A stretch of DNA of 64,000 bases from VAZQ01 sp035293945. GTDB lineage: Bacteria > Pseudomonadota > Alphaproteobacteria > Rhizobiales > Xanthobacteraceae. The notes under the pieces were generated by a model. The model was not told where the DNA came from. It did not search any database and saw only the letters and a list, made by a program, of their open reading frames with translations. The translations under genes and the position numbers were made by a program. Below are positions 1 through 8,195 of this stretch, in pieces. The stretch is taken from positions 1 to 64,000 of the forward strand of contig DATGLV010000043.1 in the NCBI GenBank assembly GCA_035293945.1. Reading direction: 5' to 3'. The first letter of the stretch is position 1, and the number at the start of each line of letters is the position of its first letter.

Positions 1-30
1 AAATCAATCGCCTGCCGCCATCCTGCCATG

Positions 31-65
31 GCAAAACTCCTCGTCTCGTCAATCACAGACGAGGA
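31..65 (-). terminator. Probable terminator after the rhodanese gene
   Basis: A 9-bp perfect stem (38-46 pairs with 57-65, 10-nt loop) lies just past the stop codon of the rhodanese gene. Read on the minus strand it is followed by GTTTTG. The short T run makes it a modest terminator. Confidence 0.45.
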
Positions 66-101
66 ATCCACCAAGATTCTTCCGGTTCCATCCGGCTTCG
101 C

Positions 102-1196
102 TTACCAAGAGAATCCGGATTCATGGAATCGGTCGTCTAGCACGTAAGCTTCGTGGCCGAGCGCGCGCAACCACCCGGCGACCACCGGGGCCCGCACCAT
201 TTCATCATCAGCAAGCACAAGGCGCGCACCTCTGACCGCGACCCAATGATCAGTCGCCTGGATCAGCTGGCCGCCCGGAGCATGGGAGAATCCGGGCAGT
301 GCTTGCCTGGCAAACTCCTCTGCCGTGCGCACATCGAGGAGATAAGTGCTGCGCGCTGGATCGCTGAGCCAGGCAAGCGCCTCACCGGCCGCGACATAAG
401 CTGCGCCGCGTGCAAACGCGAATTGCCGCGCTCGCGTGCTGAGCTCGGGAAGGTCGGTGGTGTCGAGATGGTCCGGATAGCGGGCGTCCGCGCCATGCGC
501 CAGCGCAAACCGGTCCAGGAACCACCCTTGCGTGCCGTTCTCCAGCGCATAGACCGCGTTGGGAATTTGCAGCTCAAGCAGCGTCTGCGCGCCCATGATC
601 GATCGGGTGCGGCCCGCGCAATTGACCACGATCTTTGTCGTCGGATTTCCTACGATTTGCTTGATCCGCACCGCCAGCTCGCCATTCGGGCAACAGATCG
701 CGCCCGGGATGCTCATCTTGCGAAATTCCGCGAGCGGCCGGCCATCGATGACAACGACGTCCTCTCCGGCCTCGCGCATGTGAGCCAAGTTTTGCGGAGA
801 GACATGCGGGGTGTGGCACGCATGCGCGACGAGCTCGCCGAACACCTTGCTTGGTACATTGACGCCCGCAAACAAACGGTAGCCTGCGCGCTCCCACGCC
901 GGCTTGCCGCCATCAAGAACGTGAAGGCCGCGGTAGCCGGCCGCCGCGGCGCGCGCAGCTGCCTTCTCGGCGACACCATCGCCCTGATCGCACAGAACCA
1001 CGCGTGTGGCGGGGTTAGGCACCAATCCCGCCAGGCCAAGCTCGAACCCGCTATAGGGCAGCGACACGGCGAAGAACGGGTGGCCGCTGCCGTATTCCCC
1101 ATGCTCGCTGACGTCCAGCAACGCGATCTCGCGCCCATCGCCGAGCCAGGTCTTCAGCGTTGCGGGATCGACGGGCGCGGTCATTTCGGTAGCCAT
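102..1196 (-). CDS. Multi-domain rhodanese-like protein
   Basis: The 364-aa product carries three rhodanese-homology domains in a row. Domain 1 contains LLDVSEHGEYGSGHP and a CDQGDG loop. Domain 2 contains VIDGRPLAEFRKMSIPGA and the only canonical active-site loop, NCAGRTRS, with Cys193. Domain 3 starts LLDVRTAEEFARQ but has an acidic LADDE loop instead of a cysteine. Single-Cys rhodaneses usually transfer sulfane sulfur to thiophilic acceptors; the other two domains may only bind. There is no signal peptide, so it is probably cytoplasmic. The ATG at 1196 fits the start of the homologous protein; the open frame upstream runs through a palindromic repeat and is not believable coding sequence. 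It heads or joins a minus-strand catabolic block. Confidence 0.85.
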   Translation of the reverse strand: MATEMTAPVDPATLKTWLGDGREIALLDVSEHGEYGSGHPFFAVSLPYSGFELGLAGLVPNPATRVVLCDQGDGVAEKAAARAAAAGYRGLHVLDGGKPAWERAGYRLFAGVNVPSKVFGELVAHACHTPHVSPQNLAHMREAGEDVVVIDGRPLAEFRKMSIPGAICCPNGELAVRIKQIVGNPTTKIVVNCAGRTRSIMGAQTLLELQIPNAVYALENGTQGWFLDRFALAHGADARYPDHLDTTDLPELSTRARQFAFARGAAYVAAGEALAWLSDPARSTYLLDVRTAEEFARQALPGFSHAPGGQLIQATDHWVAVRGARLVLADDEMVRAPVVAGWLRALGHEAYVLDDRFHESGFSW

Positions 1197-1260
1197 GGAT
1201 AAAGCATATTTTACCGCCCGCGTCGCCCGCGTGCCGGGAATCACAACCGTCTCGCCACTC

Positions 1261-1349
1261 GGTCGTCCCTGCGCACGCGGGGACCCATACCGCTGCGGAC
1301 TATCGAGAGAACAAGGCGGTATGGGCCCCGGCTTTCGCAGGGGACGACG
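1261..1349. repeat. Dispersed palindromic repeat, family A
   Basis: Imperfect inverted repeat: GTCCCTGCGCACGCGGGGAC and CCCATACCG on the left mirror CGGTATGGG and CTTTCGCAGGGGACGAC on the right. The same architecture recurs at about a dozen intergenic sites in this window. Confidence 0.8.
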
Positions 1350-1354
1350 AACAA

Positions 1355-2278
1355 TCAGCTGCACTTCGGCAACAACTGCAGTGCGTTGTCGCGTTCGATC
1401 AGACGAAGCTCCTCGGCTGAGAATCCGAATTCGTTCAATGCCTCCACATAGTCGGTGCCGTTGCGGAACGGAAAATCCGTGCCCCACAGGATATGCGAGA
1501 TCGGCACCATGCTGGTGAGCGCAGTAAGGGCTGGGCGGCCGATCTGCGCGACGTCATAATGAAAGCGTGTGAGCTCCGCCATCACGCCCTCCGGCACATA
1601 TTGCGCCAGCGCCTTGTTCACCAAAGGTGCCCGTACCAAGCGATCAGCCAGGAACGGCGTGGTGCCGCCGCCATGCGAGAAGATCCAGCGGATGTTGCGG
1701 TAGCGCCGCGCGGCGCCGCTGAACAGAAGATTGGTGATCGCGCGCGTGGTGTCGAAACCGTATTCGAGCACGTATTCGTGTATGCCGGGCAAGAGCCCGC
1801 GGCAGCAGAGCGGCGCTTCGGGATGCACGAACACCACGGCGCTGCGGCGGTTGAGCTCTTCCATCACCGGATCGAAGGCCGGATCGCCGAGCCACTTGTC
1901 GCGATAGCTCGTGAACAGCGCGATGCCGTCGGCGGCGAGCGTGTCGAGCGCGTATTCGATCTCGGCCAGGCTTGCTTCGATGAACGGCAGCGGTATGGCG
2001 GCGAAAATGCCGAAGCGGCCCGGAAAGTCGCTCCTGAGCTTCGCCGCATAGTCGTTCGACTCGCGCGCGAGGCGCTGGCCTTGCGCATCATCGCCGATCC
2101 ATACGCCGGGCGTCGTCACCGAGGTGATGGCGGTCGCAACGCCTGCGCGGTCCATATCCTCGATCGAGCGCTCCGGTGTCCAGGCAAGCGTCGGCGGCTG
2201 CAGCCGCGCGCTCAGCTCGGCGGCAAAGCCGCGCGAGACAATGTGATGATGGACGTCGATACGGTGCGGGGCGGGCAT
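1355..2278 (-). CDS. Amidohydrolase family protein (ACMSD-like metal-dependent decarboxylase/hydrolase)
   Basis: The 307-aa TIM-barrel protein is of the amidohydrolase-2 family, which includes aminocarboxymuconate-semialdehyde decarboxylase and gamma-resorcylate decarboxylase. Visible metal and active-site motifs are RIDVHHHIV at the N-terminus (HxH), VFVHPEAP in the middle, FSHGGGTTPFLADR, and the C-terminal WGTDFPF with the conserved Asp. Members usually bind one Zn or Mn and cleave a carboxylate or ring-derived acid. The ATG at 2278 (MPAPHRIDVH) puts the metal motif near residue 6, as is usual. Neighbouring aromatic-oxidation genes suggest degradation of an aromatic or N-heterocyclic acid, which is inference; the substrate cannot be read from sequence. 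Confidence 0.85.
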   Translation of the reverse strand: MPAPHRIDVHHHIVSRGFAAELSARLQPPTLAWTPERSIEDMDRAGVATAITSVTTPGVWIGDDAQGQRLARESNDYAAKLRSDFPGRFGIFAAIPLPFIEASLAEIEYALDTLAADGIALFTSYRDKWLGDPAFDPVMEELNRRSAVVFVHPEAPLCCRGLLPGIHEYVLEYGFDTTRAITNLLFSGAARRYRNIRWIFSHGGGTTPFLADRLVRAPLVNKALAQYVPEGVMAELTRFHYDVAQIGRPALTALTSMVPISHILWGTDFPFRNGTDYVEALNEFGFSAEELRLIERDNALQLLPKCS

Positions 2279-2323
2279 GGTGCTTTGCTTCAGGGCCGGT
2301 CTATCGTCGAATTGCACGATGGG

Positions 2324-2911
2324 CTAAGGCGCCTTGGCCTCGCGCGAGCCGAGTGCTTCGCCCCGCGCGGCGTTGAGCTCGGTCACTAAGCTCTCTATTG
2401 GGGTGTCGAATAAATCAGGAATATCAAAGTTCTTTGTTTGCGATGGAGTCCCGGGTTTGTCCGTTAAGACCATTTGTGCGGAGCCCTTTAGCAGCTGCCA
2501 GTTCAATGTTTTCTTGACGATGGAGACCTCGAAGGGGCCGAGGCTATTCCACTTTGCCGATGGCGCGCCAAGTCCGGTGTCGAGTGTCGATATCGTGCGA
2601 AATGCTCTGTCCAACGCAGTTAGCGCGCCAAAACCTCTGTCCAGCGTTATGTCTTGCAGCGTGACCCTCAAGCGCGGGAATCCGCGGAATGCGTTGATGA
2701 TCAAGATGGTGCCAAGGGGTACACACAGGATGACAACTATTTCGCGGGCAGGCCGGTGAGGCATGGCACCGCCGGCGTACCAAGCCCAGACCTCGCTCAA
2801 AGCCCAACTCCCTACAGCGATGAGGAGGACCCCGAAGGCGCCAAGGAGTAACTGCTTCGAGAGCCTCAGCCGGTAGACCTTGATCTCGCCCGGACCCTGC
2901 ACCGTTGCCAT
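2324..2911 (-). CDS. Hypothetical membrane protein
   Basis: A 195-aa protein with two hydrophobic helices: around residues 19-40 (LLLGAFGVLLIAVGSWAL) and around 56-74 (EIVVILCVPLGTILIINAF). A soluble C-terminal domain follows, rich in charged and polar residues. The double-helix-plus-domain plan resembles bacterial PH-like/YcxB-like membrane proteins, but no family motif is certain. The ATG at 2911 (MATVQGPGEIK) starts 8 bp after the stop of the flavoprotein gene upstream, so they are probably cotranscribed. Function unknown. Confidence 0.65.
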   Translation of the reverse strand: MATVQGPGEIKVYRLRLSKQLLLGAFGVLLIAVGSWALSEVWAWYAGGAMPHRPAREIVVILCVPLGTILIINAFRGFPRLRVTLQDITLDRGFGALTALDRAFRTISTLDTGLGAPSAKWNSLGPFEVSIVKKTLNWQLLKGSAQMVLTDKPGTPSQTKNFDIPDLFDTPIESLVTELNAARGEALGSREAKAP

Positions 2912-2919
2912 CGCTCGTC

Positions 2920-4119
2920 TCAAATCCTTGCATCGCCCGCTCTTCCGCCGAGCCGCACGGCGCCGTAGTTGAGCGCTTGCAGATCCCATGAGAGCGCGAT
3001 GTGCTGGGCGACTGCATGCGCGTCGCGCCAGGCGCGCTGGAACGGGTCGGCAAGCTCGAGCCCGCGGCCGCCGACGACCGGCAGCAAGCGCTCGATCGCC
3101 TGCACGCAAAGCTTGGCCGCATAGCCGACGTCGAGGCGATAGCGCACGCGCGTCTCGTCGTCCGGCAACAGGCGCAGGCGTCCCATGTCGTTGATGCGGG
3201 CGCGATCGGCTTGCAACAGTGCGCGCGCCGCTTCGATCTCGGCGGTCGCTTCGGCAATGCGTGCCTGCACGGTCGGCTGCTCGGCGAGCTTCACATTGGC
3301 GACCGAGACTTTCCCCTTGAGGCCATCCGCGATCTGATCGAGCGCACCTTGCGCGGCACCGACCGCCGTGCCGACGAGGCAATGGGCGAAAACAGCAAAC
3401 AGCGGCAGGCTGAAGAGATAATGCGGGTTCGCCTCTCCACCGGGCGCACGTCCCTCTCGCGTCGACATCACATCGAGCAGGCGATGCTCGGGCACGAAGG
3501 CATCTTTCACCACAATGTCGTTGCTGCCGGTCGCCGCCATCCCTACTACGTTCCAGGTGTCTTCAATTTCGTATTGCTCGCGATGCAGGAACGCAAATGT
3601 CTGCCGCGGCGGCCCATCCGCTGCTGGCCGCATGGCGATGAGGATGATGCCGGCGCAGTGATCCACATTGCTGGAGAAGCGCCAGCGGCCTGACAGGCGG
3701 ATGCCGCCGGATTGCGGCGCAAGAGAAGGCTGCGCCGCCAGGAATGAGCTGGCGGCGGTGCGCGTGGGATCAGGATTCCAGAATTCGTCCTGCGCTTCGC
3801 GCGGGAACATGCCGAGAATCCAGGAATGCGCGGCCGTGATCGACAGGCACCAGGCGCTCGAAGCGCAGCCGCGTGCGGCTTCCACGGCCAGCATAGTCTG
3901 CAGGCCGTAGCGCGCCTCGAGCCCGCCGTAACGGGCGGGCTGCAGAATGCGGTAGAAGCCGGCCTGACGAAATGCCGCCTCAGTCGCATCAGGCAGGCGC
4001 CGCAGCCGCTCGGCTTCCGCGGCACGCTCGCGCAAGGTCGGTGCCAGCGCGCGCGCCTTGGCGATGAGCGCCGCCTCCGCCGCGCTCCACTCTCCGGGCG
4101 GTTCGTTCGCCGAGATCAA
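2920..4119 (-). CDS. Acyl-CoA dehydrogenase-fold flavoprotein (class D flavin monooxygenase/hydroxylase type)
   Basis: The 399-aa product has the three-part acyl-CoA dehydrogenase layout: helical N-terminus (ALAPTLRERAAEAERLRRLP), central beta domain (GGIRLSGRWRFSSNVDHC), and a C-terminal bundle with VVGGRGLELADPFQRAWRDA. The NVDHC and AVAQHIALSW segments resemble the HsaA/HpaC-partner hydroxylase branch, the 'acyl-CoA dehydrogenase type 2' group, more than true fatty-acid dehydrogenases. Such enzymes hydroxylate aromatic or sulfur compounds using reduced flavin from a separate reductase; no reductase is adjacent. The neighbouring molybdenum hydroxylase supports a role in aromatic or heterocycle breakdown. 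Confidence 0.8.
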   Translation of the reverse strand: MISANEPPGEWSAAEAALIAKARALAPTLRERAAEAERLRRLPDATEAAFRQAGFYRILQPARYGGLEARYGLQTMLAVEAARGCASSAWCLSITAAHSWILGMFPREAQDEFWNPDPTRTAASSFLAAQPSLAPQSGGIRLSGRWRFSSNVDHCAGIILIAMRPAADGPPRQTFAFLHREQYEIEDTWNVVGMAATGSNDIVVKDAFVPEHRLLDVMSTREGRAPGGEANPHYLFSLPLFAVFAHCLVGTAVGAAQGALDQIADGLKGKVSVANVKLAEQPTVQARIAEATAEIEAARALLQADRARINDMGRLRLLPDDETRVRYRLDVGYAAKLCVQAIERLLPVVGGRGLELADPFQRAWRDAHAVAQHIALSWDLQALNYGAVRLGGRAGDARI

Positions 4120-4130
4120 GCTTTCCCCAC

Positions 4131-4205
4131 CCGGTCGTCTCCGCGAAAGCGGGGACCCAGAAGCCTCGGAGCCGTATGGATCCCCGCTTTCGCGGGGATG
4201 ACCGG
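4131..4205. repeat. Dispersed palindromic repeat, family A
   Basis: Short copy with arms CCGCGAAAGCGGGGACC and ATCCCCGCTTTCGCGGGGAT, lying between the flavoprotein gene and the molybdenum-hydroxylase large-subunit gene. Confidence 0.8.
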
Positions 4206-4279
4206 AGGCAAATTCTTCGCTCTCAGCCTCACGCCAAGGTGGTCCCGGATTACGCTGCGCTCCATCCGGGCTACCAACT

Positions 4280-6541
4280 TTACGCCAAGCCCGGCTTCAG
4301 CCGCGCCGGCGTGAACGGCGCCTGTCGCAGTCGGATCCCGGTCGCGTCGAAGATCGCGTTGGCGAGCGCGGCCGGCGTCGGGCGGCTTGCCGATTCGCCG
4401 GCGCCACCCGGCGGGAGCTCCGGATGATCAATCAGGATGATGTCGATCTCCTCCGGCGCGTCCTTGATGTCGACGATCGGATAGGTCTGCCAGTCGACGC
4501 TGGTGACGTTGTTTTGGTCGTACATCACCTCTTCCTTCAGCGCCCGGCTCGTGGTCTGCACGATGTTGCCTTCGATGGTGAGCCGGAGCAGATCGGGTGC
4601 GATGATCTGCCCGCAATCATGCGCCACGATGAACCGCCGCGCCCAGACCTGCGCGGTCGTGCGATCGACCTCGACCTCGGCGATGACGGCAACGCGGGTT
4701 TCGCCTCGCACCGCGTAAGCGATGCCCTGACCGGTCAGGATATTGCCGTTCTGCTGCTTGCGCGCACCGACGCGCGGCTGCCAGTTGGCCTTCTCGGCCG
4801 CGGCCTCGATCACGGCCTTGTCGCGCGGGCCTTCGAGATAGCGCAGGCGGAACGCGACCGGATCCATGTTGGTCGCGAGCGCAAGCTCATCCATGAAGGA
4901 TTCGACCGCAAAGTGCATCTGCGGCCCGCCCGGATCGCGCATGTGCGAGGTGCGCAGCGGCGAGGCGCGGTCGAGCAGCGGCGGGATCGTGGTGGAGACT
5001 TTCTGCAGCGCCGCAAAGCCGTAGGATTCGCCCGGCAGGCCGAACAGCCAGACCGGCTTGAGCGGCCAACCCAAGAGCTGGCCGGCGAGCGTGCGCTCGG
5101 GTGAGCCCTCGTCGCGGAAAAATTCGCGACGCGAGAACGCCTTGGTCTCGAAGTACCAGCCCGTCACCTTGTTGTCCTTGTCGACGGCGGCGCGGGAAAT
5201 GTGGATGGAGGCGGGCGCCTTCGGGTCCCAGCCGGTTCCCTCGTAGCGCATGCCCTGCACACGCACCGGCTTGCCGACGGCCTTGGAAAGCACCGCCGCA
5301 TCCATGGTGGCATCGCCGGAATCGTTGCGCCCGTAGGAGCCGGGGCCAGTCATCGCGATGACGTGCACCTTCTCGAGCGGCCAACCGAACATCTTGGCGA
5401 TACCCTCGCGACAGAAGTGCGGCTTCTGGCCCCCGGTCCAGATCGTGGCCTCCTCGGCGCGCACATCCGCAAGTCCGCAGGCCGGCGCCATCGAGGCATG
5501 CGAATGGAACGGCCATTCATAGGTTGCTTCCACCACCTTGGCGGCATTGGCGAAGGCGGCATCGATATCGCCTTCCTTGTGCTCTTCGTCCTTCTTGGCG
5601 ATCTTGGCGGCGCGGATGTGGTCGTAGAGGCTCGCATTGCCGGCAAACGGCGGCTTCACATCCGACCAGCTCACCTTCAGCGCCTTGGCGGCCTTGATCG
5701 CGTCCCATTCCTTCGGGGCGACAAGACCGATGAAGTCGTTCTGCCAGACCACCTGCACGCCCGGAATGTCCTTGACGGAGGACTCGTCCACCGCGACCGG
5801 CACCGCGCCCGCAATCGGCGGACGGATCATGCGGCCGTGCACCATGCCGGGCACCTTCACGTCGACCAGATAGTTGTGCTTGCCCATCACTTTCTGCGGC
5901 ACGTCGCGCCGCGGTGTGCCGGACTTGCCGACGGTCCTGTACTCGCTCGGCTGTTTCGGCTTGGCCTTGCCTTTGACCAGGAGCTCGTTGCCGTATTCGT
6001 TGTTCCATTCGAGCTCGACCGCGAACTGCCTTCCGCCGATGAGCTCGCCGTAGCCGACCTTCTTGGCCGGATCGCTCTTATGGCTGACGACGCCGTCAAC
6101 CACCGTGAGCTGCTCGGCCGGCAAATTGAGCTTCTCGGCCGCCATCTCCACCAGCACACGCCGCGCTTCGGCGGCTGCATTGCGGAGCGCTATGCCGGCT
6201 TTCCAGATTCCGGTTGAGCCTGACGCGCCGCCTTGGTCGACGGTCAAGTCGGTGGTGCCCTGCACCATGCTGACGCGCGCGGGCGGCAGATCGAGCTCAT
6301 CGGCGATCATCTTGATCCAGCCGATCTCGGTGCCCTGACCCATGTCGACCTTGCCGACCCAGCCGACCGCGCTGCCGTCCTGATTGATGCTGATATAGGT
6401 CGAGAGCTGATCCGGCTTGAGCGCCAAGCGCGAAGCTTGTGTTGCGATCGCGGCCTCAGCCTTCACGCCCGGCAGAAGCACGCAGACTGTGAGAGCACCA
6501 GCGCTGGTGAGGAGATTGCGACGATTGAGCTCCATGTTCAT
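4280..6541 (-). CDS. iorB: Isoquinoline 1-oxidoreductase-type molybdenum hydroxylase, large (beta) subunit
   Basis: The 753-aa molybdopterin-binding subunit belongs to the xanthine dehydrogenase family, IorB branch. Its N-terminus has a twin-arginine-like export signal (NRRNLLTSAGALTV) ending near VKAEAA, so the complex is probably folded in the cytoplasm and exported to the periplasm. Motifs of the Mo domain include GKVDMGQGTEIGW, HSHASMAPACGLADV, GPGSYGRNDSGDATMDAA and the C-terminal PGGAGES, in which Glu716 is the expected catalytic base. Members hydroxylate a carbon next to a ring nitrogen, or oxidise aldehydes. The gene starts 12 bp after the [2Fe-2S] subunit gene. No XdhC-like maturation factor or c-type cytochrome gene is adjacent. 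The exact substrate is unknown. Confidence 0.88.
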   Translation of the reverse strand: MNMELNRRNLLTSAGALTVCVLLPGVKAEAAIATQASRLALKPDQLSTYISINQDGSAVGWVGKVDMGQGTEIGWIKMIADELDLPPARVSMVQGTTDLTVDQGGASGSTGIWKAGIALRNAAAEARRVLVEMAAEKLNLPAEQLTVVDGVVSHKSDPAKKVGYGELIGGRQFAVELEWNNEYGNELLVKGKAKPKQPSEYRTVGKSGTPRRDVPQKVMGKHNYLVDVKVPGMVHGRMIRPPIAGAVPVAVDESSVKDIPGVQVVWQNDFIGLVAPKEWDAIKAAKALKVSWSDVKPPFAGNASLYDHIRAAKIAKKDEEHKEGDIDAAFANAAKVVEATYEWPFHSHASMAPACGLADVRAEEATIWTGGQKPHFCREGIAKMFGWPLEKVHVIAMTGPGSYGRNDSGDATMDAAVLSKAVGKPVRVQGMRYEGTGWDPKAPASIHISRAAVDKDNKVTGWYFETKAFSRREFFRDEGSPERTLAGQLLGWPLKPVWLFGLPGESYGFAALQKVSTTIPPLLDRASPLRTSHMRDPGGPQMHFAVESFMDELALATNMDPVAFRLRYLEGPRDKAVIEAAAEKANWQPRVGARKQQNGNILTGQGIAYAVRGETRVAVIAEVEVDRTTAQVWARRFIVAHDCGQIIAPDLLRLTIEGNIVQTTSRALKEEVMYDQNNVTSVDWQTYPIVDIKDAPEEIDIILIDHPELPPGGAGESASRPTPAALANAIFDATGIRLRQAPFTPARLKPGLA

Positions 6542-6552
6542 GTCTGCCTCCC

Positions 6553-7017
6553 TCACGCGGCCGCCGCCGCGCGCTTGACGGCGCGCAGGATTGCGGTGTG
6601 GGTGGCGCAGCGGCACTTGAGGCCGGTCAGCGCCTCGCGAATCTGCCCATCATTGGGGTGCGGGTTCTTCTCGAGCAGCGCCACTGTGGTCATGATCCAG
6701 CCGTTGAGACAGTAGCCGCATTGCGGCACCTGCTCGGCGATGAACGCGGCCTGCACCCTGTGCGGCTTGTCTTCCGTGCCGATGCCCGCAAGTGTGGTGA
6801 TCTTGCGTTGGCCGACCGCCTCGAGACTCACCTGGCAGGAGCGCGCGGGCGCGCCGTCGATCAGGACCGTGCAGGCGCCGCACTGCCCGAGCCCGCAGCC
6901 GAAGCGCGGATCGTGCAGACCGAGGTCGTTGCGCAACGCATAGAGCAGTGGCATGTCGCCGTCCGCCTCTATGGCCTCCGTTCTGCCGTTGACGCTGAGC
7001 TCGAAGTGCTTGGCCAC
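6553..7017 (-). CDS. iorA: Isoquinoline 1-oxidoreductase-type hydroxylase, [2Fe-2S] (alpha) subunit
   Basis: The 154-aa electron-transfer subunit has the normal length for the CoxS/IorA family. The N-terminal plant-ferredoxin-type cluster site is CGLGQCGACT with a later SC. The second [2Fe-2S] site is seen in QCGYCLNGW and KCRCATH. Electrons pass from the Mo site in the large subunit through both clusters. The GTG at 7017 is preferred because a strong Shine-Dalgarno sequence, GGAGGAC, lies just upstream and the protein then begins at VAKHFELSVNG. It is the first gene of a two-gene operon with the large subunit and has no signal of its own, as expected for piggy-back Tat export. Confidence 0.9.
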   Translation of the reverse strand: MAKHFELSVNGRTEAIEADGDMPLLYALRNDLGLHDPRFGCGLGQCGACTVLIDGAPARSCQVSLEAVGQRKITTLAGIGTEDKPHRVQAAFIAEQVPQCGYCLNGWIMTTVALLEKNPHPNDGQIREALTGLKCRCATHTAILRAVKRAAAAA

Positions 7018-7091
7018 GTCGTCCTCCTTCGATGATGCATTTGGCCGGGATAATGCGCTTGGCCAGCGGGGGCCCGCAAGGGTGTCTCCCC

Positions 7092-7193
7092 ACGTCGTCC
7101 CGTCCGAGCGGAGGCGAGAGCCGGTATCCATATTGCGACGCGCTCTCGATCGCGCGCGGATGTATGGGTCCCTGCTTTCGCAGGGACGACCCA
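7092..7193. repeat. Dispersed palindromic repeat, family A
   Basis: Right arm is TATGGGTCCCTGCTTTCGCA; the left arm is more degenerate (GTCGTCCCGTCCGAGCGG ... GGTATCC). It contains the CGCGCTCTCGATCGCGCG centre seen in other copies and lies upstream of the [2Fe-2S] subunit gene. Confidence 0.75.
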
Positions 7194-7205
7194 GGAGGGA
7201 GTGCC

Positions 7206-8057
7206 TCATCCCGTCGGCGAGTACGGCTCGACATAGTTGGTGTTGGCAAGCACATGATCGGCGATCTCGTCGCGGGTCGCGTGCCAGACCAGATCATCGT
7301 GCTGGCGCACGTAGCGGATCATCTTCTCGAATGCGTGTGCCATATAGGGCCGGCCGCCAAGCTCGGCATGTACCAGCGCGTCGACGCGGCCGGGCTTGCC
7401 GCGCAGCGCCTCCTCGACCACGAAGTCGAAACCATCCTTGAACGCCTGAAACGCCATGTCGCCGTTGCTGGCGCCGCCGTTCCAGGCGCGCCAGTCGTTG
7501 AAGAACCAGTGCTTGGGCACGATCACCATGCGCTTGCCATCGACCTCGACCACATAGGGCAGGTCGTCGTCGCACTGATCGCCGCACCAGGTGTAGCCCT
7601 CCTCGGCAAGAATCCCGAGCGTCTCGCGGGTGTGGTGCCCGCCCGGGCTGACCCAGCCGACCGGCTGCTCGCCGATGACGTCCTTGACGATGCGGCTGAC
7701 GGCGCGGATTTCGGTGCGCTGCTCGTCCGGCGAAAGGCTCGTCATCTGGATGTCATTGGTGGTGCCGTGCCCAGCGATCTCGTTGCCGGCAGCGTGCAGC
7801 GCCTTGACGGCGTCCGGCCATTTCTGCACCGCGAGGCCATTGACGTCGACGGTCGCCCGCACCTTGTTGCGCTCGAGAACTTCGAGAATGCGCCAGATGC
7901 CGGCATTGCCGCCATAATTGGCGTGGCTGAGCGAGACCAGATTGACCTCCAGGCCCTTCGCCTTCTTGAAGTGGCCGCCGCGGGTGAAAGCCTCGAACGC
8001 GACGGTGAGCGTGGCGCAGATCTTCTTACCGTTCGGCCATTCGGTCTTTGGACGCAT
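7206..8057 (-). CDS. Polysaccharide deacetylase (NodB-fold) family protein
   Basis: The 283-aa protein has the NodB fold seen in PuuE-type allantoinases and HpPgdA-like deacetylases. Recognisable blocks are LTVAFEAF (where classical enzymes have a Phe-Asp-Asp), SHANYGGNAGIWRILEVLE, NEIAGHGTTND, and HAELGGRPYMAHAFEKMIRYV. The usual Asp-His-His metal triad is not clearly kept: the acidic residue is Glu and the HxxxH motif reads HGTTN. It may therefore act on a small amide, as the PuuE group does, rather than on a polysaccharide. GAGGAG sits 5 nt before the ATG at 8057, which decides the start. A paralog lies at 16540-17412 in the same block. Confidence 0.8.
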   Translation of the reverse strand: MRPKTEWPNGKKICATLTVAFEAFTRGGHFKKAKGLEVNLVSLSHANYGGNAGIWRILEVLERNKVRATVDVNGLAVQKWPDAVKALHAAGNEIAGHGTTNDIQMTSLSPDEQRTEIRAVSRIVKDVIGEQPVGWVSPGGHHTRETLGILAEEGYTWCGDQCDDDLPYVVEVDGKRMVIVPKHWFFNDWRAWNGGASNGDMAFQAFKDGFDFVVEEALRGKPGRVDALVHAELGGRPYMAHAFEKMIRYVRQHDDLVWHATRDEIADHVLANTNYVEPYSPTG

Positions 8058-8085
8058 GTGCACTCCTCGCTGGATCTTTGCTCCG

Positions 8086-8177
8086 GCGTCGTCCCGGCCG
8101 AAGCGCCGAGACCCATACTCCTACGCGCTCTCGAGAGCACGGGGGCTATGGTCCCTGCTTTCGCAGGGACGATACCG
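8086..8177. repeat. Dispersed palindromic repeat, family A
   Basis: Copy with GAGACCCATACTCCTACGCG on the left and CTATGGTCCCTGCTTTCGCA on the right, between the deacetylase-like gene and the first hydrolase gene. Confidence 0.75.
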
Positions 8178-8195
8178 GCTTGTTGGTTTGCCTGA

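Noticed and set aside
153..1202. 349-codon plus-strand open frame opposite the rhodanese gene
   Set aside because: Antisense to conserved rhodanese domains; no recognisable protein.
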